Of a DNA stretch of 39,424 bases, positions 17,970 to 26,940 are shown one piece after another (the stretch's first letter is position 1; each line of letters opens with the position of its first letter). The notes beneath the pieces are model-generated. The model saw only the letters and a list, made by a program, of their open reading frames with translations. It had not been told where the DNA came from and did no database searches. The stretch covers positions 1 to 39,424 of the forward strand of contig JAUMZD010000036.1 of assembly GCA_030528325.1 (NCBI GenBank), read 5' to 3'. The stretch is from Lautropia sp. Its GTDB lineage: Bacteria; Pseudomonadota; Gammaproteobacteria; Burkholderiales; Burkholderiaceae_E. The position numbers and the translations under genes are program-made.

Positions 17970-18923
17970 ATGACCACGCCACGTACCTCTTCCCGCCGTC
18001 CTGCTTCCCCCGCTGCAACCAGCCCTGCTGGCCAGGCATCCACGACAACAACGCCTGCGCCGGCATCGGCCGAATCGCCTGATCAGAAAGCGCTGAAGGC
18101 CGCTGCCCCGGTGCCTTCGTCTGCCAAAGACGCCCCTGCCGGGGCTGCCGCGTCCGTGACAGCCCGGGGTTCACAGGGCGAGGCAGGCGCTGGTGCCGAC
18201 GGGAAGGGCAAGCAGGTCTCGCCATCGGCACAGGCTGCCAGTGGCAGCGCAAACAAATCCGTCGCCAGCGGCGACAAGGCCGCCCCGAAAGCGCCGGCAG
18301 CCCGGGAAGGGAAGGAGAAGGGGGCAGCGGATGCCAGAGAGCCAAAGACCACCGCGCCTCATACCGAGGTGCCGAATCAGCCGGGGGATTTCATCTCGCG
18401 CTGGAACGGTGCACGGCTGAAATGCATCCGGAACCCGAACCCGTCGCTGGATACGGTGCAAACTCATGTCATGAGTCTGCCCGAATTGTGCCTGGCCAGC
18501 CAGAATCCACTGCCGGGCTCGTCGCTGACGATCCGTTACCGTGGCAAGCAGAGCTTCCTGGAAGTGTTTTCCCTGTCGGCCTATGTCCAGGCCTCCATCG
18601 GCCATCCGATGGTGCGGGATGTGGAGGCGCTGACGCAGGCCGTGGCCATCGATTGCGCCGAAGCGCTCGGGCAGAAGGTCGAGGTCGATGGCCTGTTCAT
18701 CCTGCGGGGGCTGGCCCAGACCGTGATGACGGAAGTGGTCGCCAAACCCCGGCGGGACGACCGGGCAGCCAGAATGCACAAGGCCGACAGGCCCGGGAAA
18801 GCTCACAAGGCCGACAAAGGCGGCAAGGGTGAGAAATCCGGCCGGATGGACAAGGCACGCAAGGAAGCTGGCAAGGAGAAAGACAAGGATCGGGAGAAGA
18901 GCCGTAAAAAGGATCGGCGCTGA
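17970..18923 (+). CDS. QueF-like T-fold protein with disordered tails
   Basis: 317 residues in three parts. Residues 1-135 are Ala/Pro/Ser/Thr-rich and 260-317 Lys/Asp/Arg-rich; both look disordered. The core (about 140-258) aligns by eye with the unimodular T-fold enzyme QueF (preQ0 reductase): ELCLASQNPLPGSSLTIRY followed by RGKQ resembles the catalytic segment [20 protein letters not shown] of E. coli QueF, and FILRG matches the F-T-P-R-G end motif of the Bacillus enzyme. With a one-residue insertion the spacing matches throughout. Cys174 aligns with the catalytic Cys, but the catalytic Asp becomes Leu/Pro, the His-Glu pair becomes R216-D217, and the Lys residues of the NADPH motif (E-S-K-S-x-K) are lost (EVFSLSAY, from E198). 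So nitrile reductase activity is doubtful; a QueF-L-like transferase or a binding protein is possible. Coupled to the VUT transporter upstream. Basis of the QueF link: my own alignment. Confidence 0.6.
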   Translation: MTTPRTSSRRPASPAATSPAGQASTTTTPAPASAESPDQKALKAAAPVPSSAKDAPAGAAASVTARGSQGEAGAGADGKGKQVSPSAQAASGSANKSVASGDKAAPKAPAAREGKEKGAADAREPKTTAPHTEVPNQPGDFISRWNGARLKCIRNPNPSLDTVQTHVMSLPELCLASQNPLPGSSLTIRYRGKQSFLEVFSLSAYVQASIGHPMVRDVEALTQAVAIDCAEALGQKVEVDGLFILRGLAQTVMTEVVAKPRRDDRAARMHKADRPGKAHKADKGGKGEKSGRMDKARKEAGKEKDKDREKSRKKDRR

Positions 18924-18936
18924 GGCCGGCTGACAG

Positions 18937-19026
18937 GGCGGCAGGGAAAGGTGCAGGTTGGTTGCGCCCCCGCTCGCCGCGACTTGCCCCCGTGCCACTG
19001 CCCGGTGGCGCCGCCCAGGCTCCTGG
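18937..19026. repeat. Degenerate family B repeat copy
   Basis: Opens with GGCGGCAGGGAAAG and closes with GCCGCCCAGGCTCCTGG, resembling the ends of the 9217-9380 unit, with CGCGACTTGCCCC in between echoing the CGCGACTTTCCTGCC core. It also contains a small hairpin (CCACTGCCCGGTGG). It lies between the convergent QueF-like and lipoprotein genes, where it may help termination. Divergence makes the assignment tentative. Confidence 0.45.
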
Positions 19027-19059
19027 CCGGGCATGACGCGTAACGCCGCTCCCGTTCGA

Positions 19060-20202
19060 TCAGGATGACGGTTGCGCCTTGCCTCGCCAGTAGGCCAGTC
19101 CGCTTTCATCCGGATAGGTCGCGCGGTCTTCGATCAGTTCCTGGTCGACGACGACCAGCTCCTGATGGAACTGCCAGTTGGGCGGGATCTGCCAGAGCAC
19201 GCATTGCTGGCGTTTCAGGACGCGAACGTGCGTCTGCCAGCACAGTCGGGCCTGGTTTTCGGCCGGCCCCGGCAACAGCATCAGTCGCGCAAACTGGGGT
19301 TCCTCCCCGGCCACGGCTTTCGTGTCCGTCCACTGCTGCACCACGCCATAGGGCAGATGCCTGTCGAGCATGACCGTCAGATCGCGCCCGGCGCGCAGCG
19401 AAGGCGTCTGGTATCGATGCCAGGCTTCGGGGTAAGGCTCTCCCGGCTTGTGAAAGAACATGCCCAGCGTCAGCTCCGACTCCAGGCTCATCGTGACCGA
19501 TTCTGCCGTCACTTCTGTCGGTATGTTCAGCAGCATGGAGTGAAAGCCGCGTGGCGGGCGGAAAAATTTCAGGAAAACCACGTCCTTCAGCGAGTAGACC
19601 AGCTTGCCGGGCTGGACTGGGGAGAAAGCCTTCACGTTGCAGCCCAGCGTGCTGGCCGAATGGAGCGGCTGGCCGGGCGTGCCTGCGGCGGGGTCGGGTT
19701 CCTTGTCGAGATAGTTGCTGAGGCTTGCATCGGCGTTCATCATCAGCATTCCTTCGGACCGATAGGAGCCGTCGGGGGCAGGCACCGGCTGAACCCAGTC
19801 ACTGCCGCAGGGCTTCTGGCCCAGCATCGCCAGGAACACATCGCCGCGGATGCCCTCGGCCGACACGAGCGCGGCCGGGGTGGCTGGGGCGGGGGCGTCG
19901 GTGTTACCGGCATTTACCGGCGCACCGATCGGAAACGGCATCCAGTCTGCCAGTGGGGCGGGAGACTTCGGCGTGCTGTCCGCGGGGCTGGGGGTGCTGG
20001 TGTCCGCAGGGCCGGGGGGGCTGGTGTCCGTGCCGGACGGGGGGGCAGGGGGCGGCACCTGCTGTGTGCCCGGGGCCGAGGGCGCTCCGGCAGGGGTTCT
20101 GGACGAGGCAGGGGGGTGAGATCCGCCGCCGCCGCCGCCACAGGCGGCCAGCAGGATGGCGATCGTGGCGCAGGCCAGGGGAGTGATCACAGGGGGGCGC
20201 AT
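19060..20202 (-). CDS. Putative lipoprotein with Pro-rich linker, unknown function
   Basis: 380 residues. The N-terminus is a lipoprotein signal: MRPPVITPLACATIAILLAAC with lipobox L-A-A-C (Cys 21), followed by a Gly run. Residues about 30-95 are a Pro/Ser/Thr linker that would hold the domain away from the membrane. The C-terminal 270 residues are a globular domain of unrecognised family with several Trp and four Cys, including LCWQTHVRVLKRQQC, which could form disulfides. The start at 20202 is chosen because it gives the lipobox; the frame upstream to 20481 is not signal-like. It lies downstream of corA on the same strand with a 110-base gap. No function is assigned. Confidence 0.75.
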   Translation of the reverse strand: MRPPVITPLACATIAILLAACGGGGGGSHPPASSRTPAGAPSAPGTQQVPPPAPPSGTDTSPPGPADTSTPSPADSTPKSPAPLADWMPFPIGAPVNAGNTDAPAPATPAALVSAEGIRGDVFLAMLGQKPCGSDWVQPVPAPDGSYRSEGMLMMNADASLSNYLDKEPDPAAGTPGQPLHSASTLGCNVKAFSPVQPGKLVYSLKDVVFLKFFRPPRGFHSMLLNIPTEVTAESVTMSLESELTLGMFFHKPGEPYPEAWHRYQTPSLRAGRDLTVMLDRHLPYGVVQQWTDTKAVAGEEPQFARLMLLPGPAENQARLCWQTHVRVLKRQQCVLWQIPPNWQFHQELVVVDQELIEDRATYPDESGLAYWRGKAQPSS

Positions 20203-20312
20203 GTCGTCTCCGTTCGTCGTTGGGTTTGTTGTTCTCCGGCAACTGATTATTGCCTTGTTGCCGCTGTCCGCACAAGTCAGGGAAAGCGCGCCAGCCCCGT
20301 TCATGAGTCGCT

Positions 20313-21284
20313 CTAAAGCCAGCCCACCCGCCGGAAGCGTCGGTACAGCAAGACGGCCACACCGAGCATCAGCAGGATCGCAACCGGATAACCCCAGCGC
20401 CACTGCAGTTCGGGCATGTGTTCGAAGTTCATGCCCCAGATGCCGGCAAAGGTGGTCATCATGGCGAAGATGGCAGCCCATGCGGCCAGTTTCTTGCTCA
20501 CCTCGCTCTGTTCGAGCGAGATCAGCGACAGGTTGATCTGCGTGGCCATCACGATGTCGTCACGCAACGCATCGAGGGACTGGGTCAATCGGTGCAGGTG
20601 GTCGTGAACATCCCGGAAATAGTCCTGCAGCCGGTTGTCCAGCGTGGGCAGGCCCCGGCTACCATAGAGCCGGAACATCGCGTCATCGACCATCGGGGGC
20701 AGCGTGTGTCGCAGATCCGTCACATCCTGCTTCAGTGAATGCAGGGTCAGCATCGTCTCACGGCTGGGGGACTCGCGGAAGATCCGTGCTTCCACCTCTT
20801 CCACACGGCTCTCAAGCTCATCGACGATCGGAAAGTAGCGGTCCACGACAGCATCGGTCAGTGCATACAGCACGAAAGTCGGCCCCAGCTTCATCAGCGC
20901 CTGTTCACGCTCGGCACGGGCACGGACATCGACGAAGCCCTTCCATACATTGTTGCGAATGGACAGCACAAAACGCTCGTGCGTGAAGACGAACAGGTCG
21001 CCGTACCGGATGCTGTCACCCTGTCTTTCGGCCACCTTCAGCGAAGAGAACAGCAATCGGCCATACTCTTCCATCTTGGGGCGCTGACCGCCGTGCAGCG
21101 TGTCCTCCACGGCCAGCTCGGGCAGCGAGAGCATCCGCTGCATCGTCAGCACCTCGTCCGGCGAAGGATCCTTCAGGGCAACCCACAGAAACGTGCCCGT
21201 ATCGGCCAGCGCGGCGGGGATCTGTTCCACGCTGATGTCGGCAATCCGCTGTCCGTCTCGATAAACTGCGCAGTTGATCAGCAT
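20313..21284 (-). CDS. corA: CorA-type Mg2+/Co2+ transporter
   Basis: Pentameric inner-membrane channel for magnesium and cobalt. The 323-residue protein has the long cytoplasmic alpha/beta and helical funnel domain, then two C-terminal membrane segments. The selectivity motif G284-M-N-F sits between them, followed by the periplasmic loop EHMPEL. The C-terminus ends in the basic RRFRR tail typical of the family. The first residues MLINCAVYRDGQRI are typical of bacterial CorA. It is divergent from cyoA across 137 bases of AT-richer DNA that must hold both promoters. Confidence 0.93.
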   Translation of the reverse strand: MLINCAVYRDGQRIADISVEQIPAALADTGTFLWVALKDPSPDEVLTMQRMLSLPELAVEDTLHGGQRPKMEEYGRLLFSSLKVAERQGDSIRYGDLFVFTHERFVLSIRNNVWKGFVDVRARAEREQALMKLGPTFVLYALTDAVVDRYFPIVDELESRVEEVEARIFRESPSRETMLTLHSLKQDVTDLRHTLPPMVDDAMFRLYGSRGLPTLDNRLQDYFRDVHDHLHRLTQSLDALRDDIVMATQINLSLISLEQSEVSKKLAAWAAIFAMMTTFAGIWGMNFEHMPELQWRWGYPVAILLMLGVAVLLYRRFRRVGWL

Positions 21285-21421
21285 GGCATGCCGGTGCTTC
21301 CCACAGGGTTTCCGCCAATGTGGCTGCTGTAATCGGAATTATTCATATTAGAATGCCTTATCATTTCCCAATGGTTTCCGGGACAAGCCGGAGTATAGGA
21401 GCTAGGAGCAAGGTTTCCTGC

Positions 21422-22522
21422 ATGAATTCTGCCACCCGATCCCGTTTGCTGCCCTTGCTGGCCATCACGACGTTGCTGGCCGGATGTGACACGGTCCTGC
21501 TGAATCCGTCGGGCTACATCGCCCTGCAACAGCGCGACCTCATCTTCGTGTCCACCGCGCTGATGCTGCTGATCATCGTGCCGGTCATCTTCCTGACGCT
21601 GCTGTTCGCCTGGCGTTACCGGGCCAGCAACGTCACGGCCCGCTATGAGCCCGAGTGGCACCACTCGACGAAGATCGAGGTGGTCGTCTGGACGATCCCG
21701 CTCATCATCATCATCATCCTGGGCACGATCACCTGGATCACCACGCACAGTCTCGATCCGTTCCGTCCGCTGGAGAAGATCGACGAGAACCGCCCGGTGG
21801 CTGCCGGTGTCGAACCGCTCGAGATCGAGGTGGTCGCGATGGACTGGAAGTGGCTGTTCATCTACCCGAAGGAAGGCATCGCCCTGGTCAACGAGGTGGC
21901 TGCACCCGTCGACCGGCCGGTTCGTTTCAAGATCACCTCCACCTCGGTCATGAACTCGTTCTTCATCCCGGCCATGGCCGGCATGATCTACGCCATGCCG
22001 GGCATGGAATCCCAGCTCAACGCGGTCATCAACAAGGCTGGCACCTATGACGGCCTCTCGGCCAACTACAGTGGCGAAGGCTTCTCGCACATGCGCTTCA
22101 AGTTCCACGGCTTCGATCAGGCCGACTATGACGCCTGGGTCGGGAAGGTTCGTGCCGCCGGAGGCGAGCTGTCCCGTGAGCGCTATCTGGCCGATCTGGC
22201 CAAGCCCAGCCACAAGGTGCCGGCCACCCACTATGCCAGCGTCGATCCGGAGCTGTTCGACCGCATCCGCCATCGCTGCGTCGAGGCCGACCGCATGTGC
22301 ATGGACATGATCATGGCCATCGACAAGCAGGGTGGCCTCGGCATTCTGGGTGTCGATGGCGTCGTGACCGAGGCCATCAACGAGCCGAAGCACCGGGGCG
22401 AGCGTTCGCTGTATCGTTCCTATGTCTCCGAGGCGCTGTGCGCACCGATGGTGTCCACGCTGCAAAGCGGTTCTGCCTCGCTGGTGCCACCGGCAGCATC
22501 GCCAGCGGTGTCGATGCCCTGA
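21422..22522 (+). CDS. cyoA: Cytochrome bo3 ubiquinol oxidase subunit II
   Basis: Subunit II of the proton-pumping quinol oxidase, anchored in the inner membrane with a periplasmic cupredoxin-fold domain. The 366-residue protein starts with a lipoprotein signal (lipobox L-A-G-C, Cys22), then two membrane segments. The domain has MDWKWLFIYP, the VNSFFIPAM-like VMNSFFIPAMAGMIYAMPGM segment, and lacks the Cys and His ligands of a CuA centre, which is what separates quinol oxidases from cytochrome c oxidases. The ATG at 21422 is chosen because it gives the signal peptide; the longer frame to 21320 is not. AGGAG-like sequence lies upstream (about 21400). First gene of the cyo operon. Confidence 0.95.
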   Translation: MNSATRSRLLPLLAITTLLAGCDTVLLNPSGYIALQQRDLIFVSTALMLLIIVPVIFLTLLFAWRYRASNVTARYEPEWHHSTKIEVVVWTIPLIIIIILGTITWITTHSLDPFRPLEKIDENRPVAAGVEPLEIEVVAMDWKWLFIYPKEGIALVNEVAAPVDRPVRFKITSTSVMNSFFIPAMAGMIYAMPGMESQLNAVINKAGTYDGLSANYSGEGFSHMRFKFHGFDQADYDAWVGKVRAAGGELSRERYLADLAKPSHKVPATHYASVDPELFDRIRHRCVEADRMCMDMIMAIDKQGGLGILGVDGVVTEAINEPKHRGERSLYRSYVSEALCAPMVSTLQSGSASLVPPAASPAVSMP

Positions 22523-22633
22523 GTCTGAAGAGGGCGGTCTCCGTGATGGCAGACCGCCTGTATCGTCCGTTTCCTTTCCCGCGCGTATCCGGTGCTGCCT
22601 GGCGCCCGGCGCATAAAAACCGTAGACATCACG

Positions 22634-24637
22634 ATGTTCGACCTATCTGATCCCGCCAAGCTGATTTTCGGGCGCCTCTCCTGGGAGGCCATTCCGACAC
22701 ATGAGCCGATCCTGATCGTGACCTTCATTGCGGTCATGCTGGGTGGCCTGGCGCTGGTTGGCGCCATCACCTACTTCAAGGCGTGGGGGCCGTTGTGGCG
22801 AAACTGGATCACCAGTATCGACCACAAGAAAATCGGCATCATGTACATCATCCTCGCCATCATCATGCTGCTTCGCGGCTTTGCCGATGCGGTGATGATG
22901 CGTCTGCAGCAGGCCATGGCCTTCGGTGGATCCGAGGGTTATCTGCCGCCGCATCACTACGACCAGATCTTCACCGCGCATGGCGTGATCATGATCTTTT
23001 TCGTGGCGATGCCGCTGGTGACGGGCTTCATGAACTACGTGGTGCCGTTGCAGATCGGCGCACGGGACGTGGCCTTCCCCTTCCTGAACAACTTCAGCTT
23101 CTGGATGACGGCCTTCGGTGCCGTGCTCGTCATGGTCTCGCTGTTCGTCGGCGAATTCTCGAAGACGGGCTGGCTGGCCTATCCGCCGCTCTCGGGCATC
23201 GAGTTCAGTCCGGACGTGGGGATGGACTACTACATATGGGCCTTGCAGGTGGCCGGGGTCGGCACCCTGCTGTCCGGTGTGAACCTGATCGTCACCATCG
23301 TCAAGATGCGTGCGCCCGGCATGGGCATGATGAAGATGCCGGTGTTCACCTGGACCGCGCTGTGCGCCAACGTGCTGATCGTCGCGATCTTCCCGGTGCT
23401 GACGGCCACGCTGGGCCTGCTGTCGCTCGACCGTTACGTCGGCACCAACTTCTTCACGAACGATCTGGGCGGCAACGCCATGATGTACGTGAACCTGATC
23501 TGGATCTGGGGCCATCCCGAGGTCTACATCCTGATCCTGCCGGCTTTTGGCATCTTCTCGGAGATCGTCGCCACCTTCAGCGGCAAGCGCCTGTTCGGCT
23601 ACACCTCGATGGTCTATGCCACGGCCTGCATCACCGTGCTGTCCTACCTGGTCTGGCTGCACCACTTCTTCACGATGGGCTCCGGCGCCAGTGTCAACAC
23701 CTTCTTCGGCATCGCCACGATGATCATCTCGATCCCGACCGGGGCGAAGGTCTTCAACTGGCTCTTCACGATGTACCGTGGCCGCATCCGCTTCGAGGTG
23801 CCGATGTTCTGGACGATCGGCTTCATGGTCACCTTCGTCATCGGCGGGATGACGGGCGTGATGCTCGCGATTCCCGCGGCCGACTTCGTGCTGCACAACA
23901 GCCTGTTCCTGATCGCGCACTTCCACAACGTGATCATCGGCGGTGTCGTGTTCGGCATGCTGGCTGGTGTGGCCTACTGGTTCCCGAAGGCCTTCGGTTA
24001 TCGCCTCGATCCGTTCTGGGGCAAATGCTCGTTCTGGTTCTGGCTGGTGGGCTTCTATATCGCCTTCATGCCGCTCTATGTGCTGGGGCTGATGGGGGTC
24101 ACGCGGCGGGTCAGCCAGTTCGATGACGATTCGTTGCAGATCTGGTTCGTGATCGCGGCCGGTGGCGCCTTCCTGATCCTGCTGGGCATCGCCTGCTTCA
24201 TCATCCAGCTGGTGGTCAGCTTCATGCGCCGCCACGAATTGCGCGATGAAACCGGCGACCCCTGGAATGCCCGTACGCTGGAATGGTCGACCTCGTCGCC
24301 GCCACCCGATTACAACTTTGCCTTCACCCCGGTGGTGCACAGCATCGATGCCTGGTGGGACATGAAGAAGAACGGCTACGTCCGTCCGACCGAGGGCTTC
24401 ATCCCCATTCACATGCCAAAGAACACGGCAGCCGGCTTCATCATCGCAGCGCTCAGCGCGCTGTGCGGCTTCGCGCTGATCTGGCACATGTGGCTGGTGG
24501 CCGGGGTCAGCTTCGCGGCGATCATCGTGGCTTCCATCATCCACACCTTCAACTACAAGCGTGACTACTACATCCCGGCGGCGGACGTGGTTCGTACCGA
24601 GGCGGCGCGCACGCGGATACTCGCCGACAACGCCTGA
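22634..24637 (+). CDS. cyoB: Cytochrome bo3 ubiquinol oxidase subunit I
   Basis: Catalytic subunit (667 residues) carrying haem b, the haem o3-CuB site and the proton channels. Visible ligands are the [10 protein letters not shown] haem b His, the [12 protein letters not shown] segment with the CuB His and cross-linked Tyr and the preceding [10 protein letters not shown] glutamate, the HHFFTMG histidine pair, and [11 protein letters not shown] for the haem irons. The C-terminal tail [12 protein letters not shown] and HMPKN segments match E. coli CyoB closely. The ATG at 22634 ([10 protein letters not shown]) is preferred to an earlier in-frame codon. 111 bases follow cyoA and 36 precede cyoC, consistent with one operon. 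Confidence 0.97.
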   Translation: MFDLSDPAKLIFGRLSWEAIPTHEPILIVTFIAVMLGGLALVGAITYFKAWGPLWRNWITSIDHKKIGIMYIILAIIMLLRGFADAVMMRLQQAMAFGGSEGYLPPHHYDQIFTAHGVIMIFFVAMPLVTGFMNYVVPLQIGARDVAFPFLNNFSFWMTAFGAVLVMVSLFVGEFSKTGWLAYPPLSGIEFSPDVGMDYYIWALQVAGVGTLLSGVNLIVTIVKMRAPGMGMMKMPVFTWTALCANVLIVAIFPVLTATLGLLSLDRYVGTNFFTNDLGGNAMMYVNLIWIWGHPEVYILILPAFGIFSEIVATFSGKRLFGYTSMVYATACITVLSYLVWLHHFFTMGSGASVNTFFGIATMIISIPTGAKVFNWLFTMYRGRIRFEVPMFWTIGFMVTFVIGGMTGVMLAIPAADFVLHNSLFLIAHFHNVIIGGVVFGMLAGVAYWFPKAFGYRLDPFWGKCSFWFWLVGFYIAFMPLYVLGLMGVTRRVSQFDDDSLQIWFVIAAGGAFLILLGIACFIIQLVVSFMRRHELRDETGDPWNARTLEWSTSSPPPDYNFAFTPVVHSIDAWWDMKKNGYVRPTEGFIPIHMPKNTAAGFIIAALSALCGFALIWHMWLVAGVSFAAIIVASIIHTFNYKRDYYIPAADVVRTEAARTRILADNA

Positions 24638-24673
24638 TCCCAACCTCATCACAGTCTGCTTCTGGCCCACAAC

Positions 24674-25309
24674 ATGAGTACAGCCACCTTGCAACAGGGC
24701 ATGCCGGCGCAAGCCGGCCAACGCCCCTATTACCTGACGGAAGAGCATCATCCCCAGAACGGCACCCTGCTCGGGTTCTGGATCTACCTGATGAGCGACT
24801 GTCTGATCTTTGCCTGTCTTTTTGCCGTGCACGGCGTGGTGGGCAGGAACTACGCAGCCGGCCCTTCGGGCGCGGAGCTCTTCGACCTGAGCCTCGTGGC
24901 ACTCAACACCGCCATGCTGCTGCTCTCGTCCATCACCTATGGCTTCGCCATGCTGTCGATGCAGGCCAAGCGGCTGAACGCCACGATCGGCTGGCTGGCC
25001 GTCACCGGCCTGTTCGGTCTCGCCTTCCTGGCCATCGAGCTTTATGAATTCGCGCACCTGATCCATCTGGGGGCGGTGCCACAGCGCAGCGCCTTCCTGT
25101 CCTCCTTCTTCACGCTGGTGGGCACGCACGGCCTGCACGTCACCTTCGGCATCATCTGGCTCGTCACGCTGCTCTTCCAGCTGAAGAAGCATGGCCTGAT
25201 CGAGGCCAACCGTCGCCGTGTCCTGTGCCTGTCGATGTTCTGGCACTTCCTCGACGTGGTCTGGATCGGTGTCTTCTCCTTTGTCTACCTGATGGGGGTT
25301 CTGCCATGA
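24674..25309 (+). CDS. cyoC: Cytochrome bo3 ubiquinol oxidase subunit III
   Basis: Five-helix subunit III of the quinol oxidase, 211 residues. The protein shows the LGFWIYLMSDCLIFACLFA start of the first helix, a YEFAHL segment bearing the conserved Glu in the second half, and the GTHGLHVTFGIIWL plus MFWHFLDVVWIGVFSFVYL pattern typical of subunit III/CyoC. It supports assembly and stability of subunit I. Its stop codon overlaps the cyoD start by four bases (ATGA), indicating translational coupling. Confidence 0.95.
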   Translation: MSTATLQQGMPAQAGQRPYYLTEEHHPQNGTLLGFWIYLMSDCLIFACLFAVHGVVGRNYAAGPSGAELFDLSLVALNTAMLLLSSITYGFAMLSMQAKRLNATIGWLAVTGLFGLAFLAIELYEFAHLIHLGAVPQRSAFLSSFFTLVGTHGLHVTFGIIWLVTLLFQLKKHGLIEANRRRVLCLSMFWHFLDVVWIGVFSFVYLMGVLP

Positions 25310-25713
25310 GCGCCAGTCACAGCCATGCCGATCACGCCCATGCAGGGCACCACGGCCACGATGATCATCACGACAGTGGCCACATCCATGTCACCCAGAA
25401 GGAATACGTCACGGGCTTCGTGCTCTCCGTCATCCTGACGGCCATCCCGTTTGCGATGGTGATGGGCAAGTGGTTCGAGTCCTCGACCACCACCGCGCTC
25501 TGGGTGTTGGGCCTCGGCGCCATCCAGATCGTCGTCCACATGATCTTCTTCCTGCACATGAACCGCAAGGCCGAAGGGGGCTGGACGATGCTGGCCTTCC
25601 TGTTCACCTTGCTGCTGGTCGTCATCACGCTGGTGGGCTCGCTGTGGGTCATGTTCCATCTGGATGCGAACCTGATGCCAGCCTCGAATCATGAACTGCG
25701 CATCCGGCCCTGA
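25306..25713 (+). CDS. cyoD: Cytochrome bo3 ubiquinol oxidase subunit IV, His-rich N-terminus
   Basis: Small subunit IV with three membrane helices (135 residues; E. coli CyoD is 109). The helical part follows the family: YVTGFVLSVILTAIPFAMV, IQIVVHMIFFLHMN and a third helix ending in MFHLDANLMP. The extra length is an N-terminal tail with eleven histidines in the first 28 residues (H5 to H28, interspersed with Asp, Ala and Gly). Such tails bind copper or zinc in other proteins; here a role in delivering copper to the CuB site or storing metal is an inference. It overlaps cyoC by ATGA. Confidence 0.93.
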   Translation: MSASHSHADHAHAGHHGHDDHHDSGHIHVTQKEYVTGFVLSVILTAIPFAMVMGKWFESSTTTALWVLGLGAIQIVVHMIFFLHMNRKAEGGWTMLAFLFTLLLVVITLVGSLWVMFHLDANLMPASNHELRIRP

Positions 25714-25746
25714 TGAGGGTTGATCCGTTCCCCGGATTTCTCCGGC

Positions 25747-26655
25747 ATGGAGACTGACGATACCTCCCGCCAACCGGCTGCATCCCCCGACGACGAGCCT
25801 TCGGGCGCCCGTCGTGTCCGCAGCCGCATGGCGCTCTGGATCTGGGGCATCGCGCTCACGCTGGCCCTGGCGCTCTTCCTGTCGCTCGGCACCTGGCAGC
25901 TCAGGCGCCTTGCCTGGAAACTCGATCTGATCGAGCGCGTCGAGACCCGCATCCACGCCGATCCCGTCATGGCGCCACCGCCCGAGCAGTGGGCGGATGT
26001 CTCGGCCGAACGGGATGAATATCGCCATGTCCGCCTCAGAGGGCACTTCCTGCATGATCGGGAGGCCCTGGTGCAGGCCGCCAGTGTGCTCGGATCGGGC
26101 TTCTGGGTGCTGAGCCCGCTGCAGACCGAAGGCGGGGCCGTCGTGATGGTGAACCGCGGTTTTGTCTTTCCTGCCGAGCGGGATCCACGACAGCGGGCTT
26201 CCCCGGCGCCCGAAGGGCTGGTCGAAGTCGTCGGACTGATGCGGATGCCCGAGCCTGGCGGTGGCTTTTTGCGCAGCAACCGTCCCGACGAGGATCGCTG
26301 GTATTCGCGTGATGTGCTGGCCATCGGGCAGGCTCGCGGGTGGCAGGCCGGGCAGCTTGCCCCGTACTTCATCGACATGACGCAGCCGGCCGAACCGCTG
26401 GCCAGTCTGTCGGCGCCTTTATCCCCGGTTCCCCGCTGGGAGCCGCCGCCGGCCAGCACCGGTGAGGTGGCCGTCATCCGCTGGGCCGAACAGCGCCCCA
26501 GACTCGTGCCGATGCCCGGCCTCACGGTGGTTTCGTTCACCAACAACCACCTGATGTACGCCATCACCTGGTACGGCCTGGCACTGATGGTGGTGCTGGC
26601 GGCCTGGCTGCTGTGGCGCGACACGCGGCGGCGCCAGATACCTGCCGGTGCTTGA
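25747..26655 (+). CDS. SURF1 family oxidase biogenesis protein
   Basis: 302-residue inner-membrane assembly factor of the SURF1/Shy1 family, which helps insert haem into oxidase subunit I. An N-terminal membrane segment (about residues 38-50) is followed by the family motif LGTWQLRRLAWK, a long periplasmic beta domain (VNRGFVFP and YFIDM segments), and a second C-terminal membrane helix with NNHLMYAITWYGLAL. The ATG at 25747 is chosen; a TTG at 25720 is in frame but unlikely. It lies 33 bases after cyoD, so it belongs to the operon. No cyoE haem o synthase lies in the window, so this factor may handle haem o or a donated haem. Confidence 0.85.
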   Translation: METDDTSRQPAASPDDEPSGARRVRSRMALWIWGIALTLALALFLSLGTWQLRRLAWKLDLIERVETRIHADPVMAPPPEQWADVSAERDEYRHVRLRGHFLHDREALVQAASVLGSGFWVLSPLQTEGGAVVMVNRGFVFPAERDPRQRASPAPEGLVEVVGLMRMPEPGGGFLRSNRPDEDRWYSRDVLAIGQARGWQAGQLAPYFIDMTQPAEPLASLSAPLSPVPRWEPPPASTGEVAVIRWAEQRPRLVPMPGLTVVSFTNNHLMYAITWYGLALMVVLAAWLLWRDTRRRQIPAGA

Positions 26656-26774
26656 GGGTGCGTTATCGCCCAGCCCTGTTTCAGGGAAAGTCCCGAGGTG
26701 AGGCGGGTGCCAGCCCGATAAAGCACCGCACAAAAAGGTCTACACTTCATGGCATCGGCAGCCGTGGCCGTCTT

Positions 26775-26936
26775 GGGATACGCTGAACAAGTCCCGTGAG
26801 GCGACGCGCCCCGACACGGGATGCAGGACAAGGCGGTATTTGTCGTCAATCGTGGTGCTATTGACGACAATAGCCAACGCAGGCATGCGCCCGTTTTGGG
26901 GATGCGGCGTCCGCGTGGACTTGTTCAGAGTATCCC
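26775..26936. mobile_element. 162-bp MITE-like hairpin element
   Basis: GGGATACGCTGAACAAGTCC at the left end is the inverse complement of GGACTTGTTCAGAGTATCCC at the right, with one mismatch. Between them nearly the whole unit folds back: an inner stem TTGTCGTCAAT (26840-26850) pairs with ATTGACGACAA (26860-26870). It has no open reading frame with transposase features, so it is probably a non-autonomous derivative of an IS with these ends; the target duplication is ambiguous (flanks CTT and TTG). It lies between surf1 and the AGCS gene. Confidence 0.65.
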
Positions 26937-26940
26937 TTGA

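Noticed and set aside
22643..25246. Long open frame on the minus strand opposite cyoB and cyoC (867 codons)
   Set aside because: It is a shadow of the strongly conserved cyo genes; the translation is rich in His, Asp, Gln and Arg without domain-like sequence, as usual for the antisense frame of high-GC membrane protein genes.
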